11,068 nucleotides of DNA from CAXRBC01 sp041158045 (lineage in GTDB: Bacteria; Actinomycetota; Acidimicrobiia; Acidimicrobiales; Ilumatobacteraceae): the NCBI GenBank assembly GCA_041158045.1, contig JBEBCD010000013.1, forward strand, positions 1-11,068. Direction: 5' to 3'. The position numbers and the translations under genes were made by a program. The number at the start of each line of letters is the position of its first letter. Position 1 is the stretch's first letter. Below the pieces are notes generated by a model. The model was not told the origin of the DNA and searched no databases. It saw only the letters and a program-made list of their open reading frames with translations. Positions 5,749 through 11,068 of this stretch are shown piece after piece.

Positions 5749-6615
5749 GTGACGACTGCCAAGCGCATGCGCAAGAAGGAAAACCGTCGTCGCGGCCTCG
5801 ATGCGCGGGCGCGTTCGTCGCGCCGCCGCTCGGTGCGCCGCCGCATCACGCAGGCATTCGCCGTGGTCATCGCGATCGTGGCGCTCGCCGGCACCGTGTT
5901 CGTCACCGGCGGTGCGCAGGACGACGCGGCGGACGACGCGACCGACGCGGCGACGACCGAGACGACGCTCGACCCGTCGGCCGCCGGCGACGGGACCGCG
6001 GCGTCGGCCGATGCCGAGCCGCTCGGCACGCCGTTCGGCGACGGCGAGTGCGCCCCCGCGGCGGGCACCGCGGCACCCGTGCGCGAGTTCGCCGCCGCGT
6101 TCCGCGACTGCCTCGAGGACGGCGTGGAGTACCGCGCCGTCGTCTCGACCAACCACGGCGACCTCACGATCCTCCTCGATCCGTCCGCGGCCCCCGGTGC
6201 GGTCAACAACTTCGTCAACCTCGCGCGCTCCCGCTACTTCGACGACACCACCTGCCACCGTGTCATCCCCACGTTCGTGGTGCAGTGCGGCGACCCGACG
6301 GCGACCGGCGCCGGCGGCCCCGGCTACCGCTTCACCGACGAGCTGCCCGCCGAGGGCGCCTACGAGGTCGGCAGCATCGCGATGGCCAACGCGGGCCCCG
6401 ACACCAACGGCAGCCAGTTCTTCATCGTGACGGGCGAGCAGGGCGCGACCCTGCCGCCGTCCTACACCCTCTTCGGCCGGGTGACCGACGGGCTCGCGAC
6501 GACCGTGCCCGCGCTCGACGCGCTCGGCAACCCCGACCCGGCGGCCAACGGCGTGCCGCCGCTCGAGGAGATCCGCATCACCCGGGTGGTCATCGAGACG
6601 ACGACGGGCGGCTGA
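5749..6615 (+). CDS. Membrane-anchored cyclophilin-type peptidyl-prolyl isomerase
   Basis: A 288-residue protein. A very basic cytoplasmic N-terminus (KRMRKKENRRR, then many Arg) leads into one membrane helix (about 34-54), then a low-complexity Asp/Ala/Thr linker (56-100), then a cyclophilin domain (about 127-285) outside the membrane. Cyclophilins catalyse cis-trans isomerisation of Xaa-Pro bonds and help proteins fold. Active-site markers are present: HRVIP (H170, R171), F176 and Q179 in FVVQCGDP, and the block MANAGPDTNGSQFFI. The loop LPPSYTLFGRV replaces the form that carries a Trp in human cyclophilin A, as in many bacterial relatives. Four cysteines (101, 121, 169, 180) could form disulfides outside the cell. 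GTG 5749 is preferred to ATG 5698 because of the TATCCT box and because the extra 17 residues would cover the promoter. Its 3' end overlaps the phosphatase gene by 26 bp. Confidence 0.92.
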   Translation: MTTAKRMRKKENRRRGLDARARSSRRRSVRRRITQAFAVVIAIVALAGTVFVTGGAQDDAADDATDAATTETTLDPSAAGDGTAASADAEPLGTPFGDGECAPAAGTAAPVREFAAAFRDCLEDGVEYRAVVSTNHGDLTILLDPSAAPGAVNNFVNLARSRYFDDTTCHRVIPTFVVQCGDPTATGAGGPGYRFTDELPAEGAYEVGSIAMANAGPDTNGSQFFIVTGEQGATLPPSYTLFGRVTDGLATTVPALDALGNPDPAANGVPPLEEIRITRVVIETTTGG

Positions 6616-7372
6616 CGAGCGCGGCGCGCATCGCGGCCATCGCCGCGTCGCCCACTCCGTGCGCCCGCAGGTATCCCTCCGCGCCACCGTGGTCGCGGTG
6701 CAGGTCGGCGAGGATCACCGTCATCGCGCGCGGGTCCGCGGCGACGAAGGCGCGCGGCACGCGGTCGAAGCGCTCGGCGAGCTCGGGCAGGTGCACGCGC
6801 GCCCACGCGATCTTGCGCGCCATCGCCTCCTCGGTGAGCCCGTAGTCGGCGGCCACCCACTCGTCGGGCACGCCCAGGCTGGAGAGCACGAGCGCAGTGA
6901 GGATGCCCGTGCGGTCCTTGCCCGCCGCGCAGTGGTACACGGCGGGCTGCACGCCCGCATCGGAGAGGAGGGTGAATGCGCGCGCGAAGCGCGCGGCGCT
7001 CTCCTCGAGCATCACGCGGTACGCCCAGACGAGGAAGTCCGCGACGTCGTCGTAGCTCGGCGTCTGCATCTCGCCCCACGTGGCGTCGACGATCGAGACG
7101 TGGTGCCAGTCGACGGGGTGCGCGTCCACGGGGAACGCGCCGTGGCGCTCCACCTCGCGCTCGGTGCGCAGGTCGACCACGGTGCGCACCCCGAGCCGCG
7201 CGAAGGTCGAGAGGTCCTCCCCGTCGAGGCGCTGCAGCCCGTCGGCGCGGTACAGCCGGCCCCAGGTGATCCTCCCCCCGTCCGCCGTCGGGTAGCCACC
7301 GATGTCGCGCAGGTTGTGCACCGCCGACATCGTGACGACGCGGCGCGGGTGTCGCAGGTCCTCCAGCAGCAC
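6590..7372 (-). CDS. PtpB-like tyrosine/dual-specificity (lipid) phosphatase
   Basis: A 260-residue cysteine-based phosphatase of the Y_phosphatase3 type (PF13350, relatives of Mycobacterium tuberculosis PtpB and Listeria LipA). The start block VHNLRDIGGYPTADGGRITWGRLYRAD (18-44) is the family hallmark, VVDLRT follows (65-70), and the P-loop HCAAGKDRTG (147-156) has nucleophile C148 and R154. Lys and Asp in the loop are typical of members that also hydrolyse phosphoinositides. There is no signal peptide, so it probably acts in the cytoplasm. The start GTG 7372 is chosen over ATG 7330: TACCGT lies exactly 6 nt before it, and the ATG would cut off the family segment RVVTMSAVHN. It is divergent from the acyl-CoA dehydrogenase gene across 34 bp. 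The substrate is unknown. Confidence 0.9.
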   Translation of the reverse strand: MLLEDLRHPRRVVTMSAVHNLRDIGGYPTADGGRITWGRLYRADGLQRLDGEDLSTFARLGVRTVVDLRTEREVERHGAFPVDAHPVDWHHVSIVDATWGEMQTPSYDDVADFLVWAYRVMLEESAARFARAFTLLSDAGVQPAVYHCAAGKDRTGILTALVLSSLGVPDEWVAADYGLTEEAMARKIAWARVHLPELAERFDRVPRAFVAADPRAMTVILADLHRDHGGAEGYLRAHGVGDAAMAAMRAALVSRPSSSR

Positions 7373-7378
7373 GCGACC

Positions 7379-7384
7379 ACGGTA
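7379..7384 (-). promoter_or_regulatory. -10-like hexamer of the phosphatase gene (leaderless)
   Basis: TACCGT on the minus strand, exactly 6 nt before GTG 7372. It decides the start of the phosphatase. It faces away from the -10 of the next gene, with 10 bp between the two hexamers. Confidence 0.55.
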
Positions 7385-7394
7385 GGCGCGCTGG

Positions 7395-7400
7395 TACGGT
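7395..7400 (+). promoter_or_regulatory. -10-like hexamer of the hydroxyacyl-CoA dehydrogenase gene (leaderless)
   Basis: TACGGT, exactly 6 nt before GTG 7407. GCGACC (7373-7378) and GGTCGC (7399-7404) form inverted arms around the two divergent -10 boxes, giving the 34-bp region a rough dyad symmetry. Confidence 0.58.
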
Positions 7401-7406
7401 CGCGCC

Positions 7407-8258
7407 GTGCCCCTGCGCGTCGGCATCGTGGGCTCCGGGATCATGGCGGGCGGCATCGCCGAGGTCGTCGCGCACGCGGGCCACGACGTGGTGCTGCGCT
7501 CGCGCACGCGGGACGGTGCCACGACGACGCGCGACGGCGTGGCATCCGCCACGGCCCGCCGGGTGGCCAAGGGCTCGCTCGCGGAGGCCGACCGCGAGGC
7601 GCTGCTCGGGCGCATCCAGCCGACGGACCGCCTCGAGGACCTCGCGGCGTGCGACGTGATCATCGAGTCGATCGTCGAGGACGCCGCGGCCAAGCGCGCG
7701 ATCCTCGCCGAGGTCGGTCGCGTCGCCGCGCCGGGGGCGCTCCTCGCGACCAACACGAGCACGCTGCCCGTCGAGGACCTCGCCGCCGCCTCGGGTCGCG
7801 CCGGCGAGTTCTGCGGCATCCACTTCTTCAACCCCGCGACCGCGCTGCCACTCGTCGAGGTGGTGCGCCCCGCGAGCGCCACGCCCGCCACGGTCGCGCG
7901 CGCGATCGAGTTCGTCCGCGGGCTCGGCAAGGAGCCGATCGAGGTGGCGGACCGCGCCGGCTTCGTGGTCAACGCCCTGCTGTTCCCGTATCTCAACGCG
8001 GCGGTGGCGATGCACGAGGCCGGGGTCGCGTCGATCGCCGACATCGACGCCGCGATGCGGGGCGGCGCCGCCCACCCGATGGGGCCGTTCGCCCTGCTCG
8101 ACCTCGTCGGCATCGATACCGCGGTCGCGATCCTCGACACGCTCCATGCGCGACTCGGCGACCCCGCCTGCGAGCCGCGCCCGACGCTCCGCGCGATGGT
8201 GCGCGAGGGCCGCCTCGGGCGCAAGACGGGGCGCGGCTTCCACGACTACCGCACGTGA
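7407..8258 (+). CDS. 3-hydroxyacyl-CoA (3-hydroxybutyryl-CoA type) dehydrogenase
   Basis: A 283-residue NAD(P)-dependent enzyme that interconverts (S)-3-hydroxyacyl-CoA and 3-oxoacyl-CoA. The Rossmann motif VGIVGSGIMAGGIAEV spans residues 5-20. The catalytic set lines up exactly with the spacing in human HAD: S118 (in NTSTLP), H139 (IHFFNP), E151 and N189 (FVVNALL). The C-terminal helical domain includes HPMGPFALLDLVGID and ends RKTGRGFHDYR, both standard. Length fits the single-domain 3-hydroxybutyryl-CoA dehydrogenase group of about 280 residues. It opens a plus-strand cluster with aat and a MeaA/Ecm-type mutase, which suggests C4 acyl-CoA metabolism. Chain-length preference cannot be read from the sequence. 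The GTG start at 7407 follows TACGGT by 6 nt. Confidence 0.93.
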   Translation: MPLRVGIVGSGIMAGGIAEVVAHAGHDVVLRSRTRDGATTTRDGVASATARRVAKGSLAEADREALLGRIQPTDRLEDLAACDVIIESIVEDAAAKRAILAEVGRVAAPGALLATNTSTLPVEDLAAASGRAGEFCGIHFFNPATALPLVEVVRPASATPATVARAIEFVRGLGKEPIEVADRAGFVVNALLFPYLNAAVAMHEAGVASIADIDAAMRGGAAHPMGPFALLDLVGIDTAVAILDTLHARLGDPACEPRPTLRAMVREGRLGRKTGRGFHDYRT

Positions 8259-8923
8259 GGCCCTGGGACGCCCCGCCGCGCGACGCGGGCGTCACCGAGT
8301 GGGTGATCCCGCCGCCCAGGCGTTGGCCCGAGCACGACGTCGTCGGCGCCGGTGGCGACCTCGCGCCGTCCACGCTCGTCGCGGCGTACCGCGCGGGGAT
8401 CTTCCCCATGCCGGGCCCGGAGGACCGCCTGCTCTGGTGGTCGCCGATGCGCCGCGGCGTCGTGCCGCTGGACGGCCTGCGCGTCACGCGCTCGATGCGC
8501 CGCAGCGCGCGCCGCTACGAGGTCCGCGTCGACACGTGCTTCGACATGGTGGCGCGGGCCTGCGCGGCGCCGCACCGCGAGGGCGGGTGGATCACGCCCG
8601 AGTTCGTCGACGCGTACGACCGGCTGCACCGGCTCGGCTGGGCGCACTCGTTCGAGGCCTTCGACGAGGGCGGGCTGCTCGCGGGCGGCCTCTACGGCGT
8701 GCGCGTGGGGGGCCTCTTCGCGGGCGAGTCGATGTTCCACATCCTCCGCGACGCGAGCAAGGTCGCGCTCATGGCGCTCGTCGACGCGATGCGCGACTCC
8801 GGCATGCGCCTCCTCGACGTGCAGTGGGTGACGCCGCACCTCGCGTCGCTCGGCGCCGTGGCGATCCCTCGCGCCGAGTACCTGCGGCGTCTCGCCGACG
8901 CGCTGGCGACCGACGGCTCGTAG
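8255..8923 (+). CDS. aat: Leucyl/phenylalanyl-tRNA-protein transferase
   Basis: A 222-residue enzyme that moves Leu or Phe from aminoacyl-tRNA to the N-terminal Lys or Arg of proteins, marking them for ClpS/ClpAP degradation in the N-degron pathway. Family blocks in order are WVIPPPRRWP (16-25), GAGGDLAPSTLVAAYRAGIFPM (31-52), LLWWSPMRRGV (59-69), GGWITPEFVDAY (110-121), HSFEAF (131-136), GGLYGVRVGGLFAGESMF (144-161) and the closing LLDVQWVTPHLASLGA (186-201). The GTG start overlaps the preceding stop in GTGA (8255-8258), so translation is probably coupled. Its TAG stop is also the beginning of the TAGCCT box of the next gene. Its place between two acyl-CoA genes has no evident functional logic. 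Aat is best known from proteobacteria, so the genome's ClpS/ClpA would be worth noting. Confidence 0.95.
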   Translation: MRPWDAPPRDAGVTEWVIPPPRRWPEHDVVGAGGDLAPSTLVAAYRAGIFPMPGPEDRLLWWSPMRRGVVPLDGLRVTRSMRRSARRYEVRVDTCFDMVARACAAPHREGGWITPEFVDAYDRLHRLGWAHSFEAFDEGGLLAGGLYGVRVGGLFAGESMFHILRDASKVALMALVDAMRDSGMRLLDVQWVTPHLASLGAVAIPRAEYLRRLADALATDGS

Positions 8924-8926
8924 CCT
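8921..8926 (+). promoter_or_regulatory. -10-like hexamer of the ecm gene (leaderless)
   Basis: TAGCCT, exactly 6 nt before GTG 8933, overlapping the aat stop codon TAG. The mutase gene can therefore be transcribed separately from its upstream neighbours, although read-through from them is also possible over the 9-bp gap. Confidence 0.55.
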
Positions 8927-8932
8927 GACCGC

Positions 8933-10903
8933 GTGACCGATCGCCCGGCCGGCGCGCCCCGGCGCGACGAGCCGTGGCTGATGCGCACGTACTCCGGCCA
9001 CTCGACGGCGGCCGCGAGCAACGCGCTCTATCGGACCAACCTGGCGCGCGGCCAGACCGGCCTCTCGATCGCCTTCGACCTGCCGACGCAGACCGGGTAC
9101 GACCCCGACCACCCGCTCGCGCGGGGCGAGGTGGGCAAGGTCGGCGTGCCCGTGGCGCATCTCGGCGACATGCGCCGCCTGCTGGACGGGATCCCCGTCG
9201 CCGAGACCAACACGTCGATGACGATCAACGCGACGGCGCCGTGGCTCCTCGCGCTCTACGTGGCCCTCGCGGGGGAGGGCGGCACGTCGCCGTCTGCGTT
9301 GCGCGGCACGACGCAGAACGACGTGCTCAAGGAGTACCTCTCGCGCGGCACGCACATCTTCCCCCCGGCCGCCTCCCTGCGCCTCACGGTCGACCTCATC
9401 GCGTGGTGCGCGCGGCACGCCCCGCGGTGGAACCCGATCAACGTCTGCTCGTACCACCTGCAGGAGGTCGGCGCGACGCCCGTGCAGGAGGTCGCGTACG
9501 CGCTCGCCAACGCCGTCGACGTCCTCGACGCGGTGCGGGCGAGCGGGCGCGTCGGCGACGACGAGTTCCCGCGCGTGTTCGCGGCCACGTCGTTCTTCGT
9601 CAACGCCGGCATCCGCTTCGTCGAGGAGGCGTGCAAGATGCGCGCCTTCGTCGCCCTGTGGGAGCGCATCGGCCGTGAGCGCTACGGGATCGACGACGAG
9701 CGTGCCCTGCGCTTCCGCTACGGCGTGCAGGTCAACTCGCTCGGCCTCACCGAGGCCCAGCCGGAGAACAACGTGCAGCGCATCGTGCTCGAGATGCTCG
9801 GCGTCACGCTCTCGCGCCGCGCCCGCGCCCGCAGCGTGCAGCTCCCGGCGTGGAACGAGGCGCTCGGCCTGCCCCGCCCGTGGGATCAGCAGTGGGCGCT
9901 GCGCATGCAGCAGGTGCTCGCGCACGAGACGGACCTCCTCGAGCACGAGGACGTCCTCGACGGCTCCCACGTGGTCGAGCGCCGCACGCGCGAGATCGCC
10001 GACGCGGCGTGGGCCGAGCTCGGGGAGGTGCTCGCGCTCGGCGGTGCCTACGCCGCGGTCGAGACGCTGAAGGGCCGCCTCGTCGCGAGCATGGCGCAGC
10101 GCACGGCGCGCATCGCGAGCGGCGAGCAGACCGTCGTCGGCGTCAACGCCTTCGTCGAGTCGGCGCCGTCGCCGCTCGCCGGCCCCGACGCGATCCTGCG
10201 CCCGTCACCCGAGGCCGAGCGGGAGGCGCTCGAGGGGCTCGCGGCCTGGCGCGCGGCGCGCGATGCGGGCGCCTGGCACGACGCGATGGCGGCGCTGCGG
10301 ACGGCCGCGGCGGACCCCGACGGCGACGTGACGGCGGCGTCCGTCGAGCTCGCGCGCGCGGGCGGCACGACGGGCGAGTGGGCCGACGCGCTGCGCGAGG
10401 CATGGGGCGAGTACCGCGCACCCACGGGCGTCGCGCGTGCGGGCGGCGTGCACGCCCCGCGACTCGCGGCGGCGCGGGAGCGCGTGAAGGCGATGGCGGG
10501 CGGGCCCCCGAGGCTCCTCGTGGCCAAGCCGGGCCTGGATGGCCACTCGAGCGGCGCGGAGCAGATCGCGGTGGCCGCGCGCGACGCGGGCATGGAGGTC
10601 GTGTACGGCGGCATCCGCCTCACGCCGGCGCAGATCGCCGCGGCCGCGCGCGACGAGGACCCCGACGTGATCGGGCTCTCGATCCTCTCGGGCTCGCACC
10701 TCGAGCTCGTGCCGCAGGTGCTCGACGGATTGCGCGGTGCCGGCGTGGACGCGCCGGTCGTCGTCGGCGGCATCATCCCCGAGACCGACCGGGCGCCGCT
10801 CGCGCGGCTCGGGGTCGCGGCGGTCTACACGCCCAAGGACGTGGACGTCGCGCGCATCATCGGCGACCTGCTCGACCTCGTCGCCGCCCGCCGCGCCCGC
10901 TGA
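8933..10903 (+). CDS. ecm: Cobalamin-dependent acyl-CoA mutase, ethylmalonyl-CoA mutase (MeaA/Ecm) type
   Basis: A 656-residue B12-dependent mutase. The N-terminal TIM-barrel half (about 13-400) carries RTYSGHSTA, AFDLPTQTGYDPDHPLARGEVGK, NTSMTINATAPWLLALY, QNDVLKEYLSRGT, NVCSYHLQE and RYGVQVNSLGLTEAQPENN. The C-terminal B12 domain (about 515-650) has the DxHxxG motif D536-G-H538-S-S-G541, where H538 is the lower cobalt ligand, then GLSILSGSH and VVVGGIIP. RTYxGHST in place of the YAGFST of methylmalonyl-CoA mutase, the length of about 655, and close block-by-block agreement with Rhodobacter Ecm as I recall it point to ethylmalonyl-CoA mutase. That enzyme converts (2R)-ethylmalonyl-CoA to (2S)-methylsuccinyl-CoA in the ethylmalonyl-CoA pathway of acetate assimilation. 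An isobutyryl- or methylmalonyl-CoA mutase is a less likely alternative. Crotonyl-CoA carboxylase/reductase is not in the window. The GTG start follows TAGCCT by 6 nt. Confidence 0.88.
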   Translation: MTDRPAGAPRRDEPWLMRTYSGHSTAAASNALYRTNLARGQTGLSIAFDLPTQTGYDPDHPLARGEVGKVGVPVAHLGDMRRLLDGIPVAETNTSMTINATAPWLLALYVALAGEGGTSPSALRGTTQNDVLKEYLSRGTHIFPPAASLRLTVDLIAWCARHAPRWNPINVCSYHLQEVGATPVQEVAYALANAVDVLDAVRASGRVGDDEFPRVFAATSFFVNAGIRFVEEACKMRAFVALWERIGRERYGIDDERALRFRYGVQVNSLGLTEAQPENNVQRIVLEMLGVTLSRRARARSVQLPAWNEALGLPRPWDQQWALRMQQVLAHETDLLEHEDVLDGSHVVERRTREIADAAWAELGEVLALGGAYAAVETLKGRLVASMAQRTARIASGEQTVVGVNAFVESAPSPLAGPDAILRPSPEAEREALEGLAAWRAARDAGAWHDAMAALRTAAADPDGDVTAASVELARAGGTTGEWADALREAWGEYRAPTGVARAGGVHAPRLAAARERVKAMAGGPPRLLVAKPGLDGHSSGAEQIAVAARDAGMEVVYGGIRLTPAQIAAAARDEDPDVIGLSILSGSHLELVPQVLDGLRGAGVDAPVVVGGIIPETDRAPLARLGVAAVYTPKDVDVARIIGDLLDLVAARRAR

Positions 10904-10913
10904 CCCCCGCCGC

Positions 10914-11068
10914 TCAGGGCTTCATCGTCGTCGAGGGGGCGATCGGCACGAAGCCCGTCGCCGGCGGCATCACGAGCTCCCAGCCCGCCTCCACGCGGTC
11001 GGGGTCGGCGATGTCGTTGAGGTCCATGAGGGCCCGCATGTCGACGCGGAAGGTCTCGGCGATCGAGT
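10914..11068 (-). CDS. LysM-domain protein, C-terminal fragment
   Basis: The minus-strand frame is open from the window edge to TGA at 10916-10914 and gives about 51 residues. It reads IAETFRVDMRALMDLNDIAD, then PDRVEAGWELVMPP, then a short tail ending STTMKP. This matches a LysM motif (IAxxFxVxxxxLxxLNxI-xxPxxIxxGxxLxIP), which binds N-acetylglucosamine in peptidoglycan. The protein is therefore probably exported or wall-associated and ends soon after a LysM repeat. The rest, including the start and any catalytic domain, lies outside the window. It converges on the ecm gene with 10 bp between the stops. Confidence 0.72.
   Translation of the reverse strand, partial: SIAETFRVDMRALMDLNDIADPDRVEAGWELVMPPATGFVPIAPSTTMKP

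Noticed and set aside
5698..5751. Cyclophilin start at ATG 5698
   Set aside because: It would place the -10-like TATCCT and the inverted repeats inside the gene; GTG 5749 gives the expected basic N-terminus.
6462..8243. Long minus-strand open frames (593 and 544 codons) opposite the dehydrogenase
   Set aside because: The plus-strand dehydrogenase has a complete, correctly spaced catalytic set. Only the distal part of the 544-codon frame (6590-7372) is real, as the phosphatase.
8255..8258. Selenocysteine read-through of the TGA between dehydrogenase and aat
   Set aside because: The two genes are in different frames and the dehydrogenase ends at the family's usual C-terminus (GRGFHDY), so TGA is a true stop.
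6659..8923. A 754-residue plus-strand fusion ending in Aat
   Set aside because: The upstream part is an out-of-frame shadow of the phosphatase and dehydrogenase; Aat starts at GTG 8255 at the expected length.
8246..9970. A 574-codon minus-strand frame opposite aat and ecm
   Set aside because: Composition is His/Arg/Ala-rich with no recognisable domain, and both plus-strand genes are certain.
1..11068. Mobile elements, CRISPR arrays, defence islands or prophage
   Set aside because: No transposase, integrase, direct-repeat array or long terminal repeats were seen; every stretch is explained by housekeeping-type genes of similar composition.

Overview
This window is very G+C-rich (about three quarters by eye) and densely coding. 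It carries 13 protein-coding genes, two of them cut by the window edges, and one tRNA. The longest gap without a gene is about 70 bp. There are no insertion sequences, CRISPR arrays, integrases or other mobile elements, so this is ordinary chromosome. The base composition, frequent GTG starts, promoters placed so that mRNAs begin at or next to the start codon, an aspartokinase gene with an internal start for a separate beta subunit, and an arginine-rich membrane-anchored cyclophilin all fit an actinobacterium (Actinomycetota). A deep lineage such as Acidimicrobiia or Thermoleophilia is a guess, not something the window proves.

Left part (1-2475): the C-terminal end of the selenocysteine-specific elongation factor SelB (+) meets an NfeD-type membrane protein (-), and their stop codons share the palindrome CTAG. 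The NfeD protein has a ClpP/protease-like domain that appears to have lost its catalytic Ser and Lys. A divergent promoter region separates it from a stand-alone, degenerate receiver-domain protein (+), which is followed by a tRNA-Pro(CGG) gene with encoded CCA.

Middle (2496-6615): an aspartate-pathway operon on the minus strand, lysC - SAM methyltransferase - asd. LysC and Asd catalyse the first two steps towards Lys, Thr, Met and diaminopimelate. The methyltransferase is packed between them with gaps of 11 and 4 bp. lysC has its own internal ribosome-binding site and ATG for the regulatory beta subunit. Divergent from lysC is a membrane-anchored extracytoplasmic cyclophilin, and the short region between them holds perfect inverted repeats near the expected -35 positions.

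Right part (6590-11068): a PtpB-like tyrosine/lipid phosphatase (-) overlaps the cyclophilin tail to tail and is divergent from a plus-strand cluster: 3-hydroxyacyl-CoA dehydrogenase, Aat (leucyl/phenylalanyl-tRNA-protein transferase, coupled through a GTGA overlap) and a cobalamin-dependent mutase of the ethylmalonyl-CoA mutase (MeaA/Ecm) type. The dehydrogenase and mutase suggest C4/C5 acyl-CoA metabolism, possibly the ethylmalonyl-CoA pathway. The window ends in the LysM tail of a minus-strand gene.

The most striking non-coding pattern is a repeated promoter layout. A -10-like TAnnnT hexamer sits exactly 6 nt before the GTG start of four genes and 8-9 nt before three more. I used it to correct two starts. 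I see no clearly new defence or biosynthetic system. The most unusual items are the methyltransferase inside the lysC-asd operon, the catalytically degenerate NfeD and receiver proteins, and the compact leaderless promoter layout.
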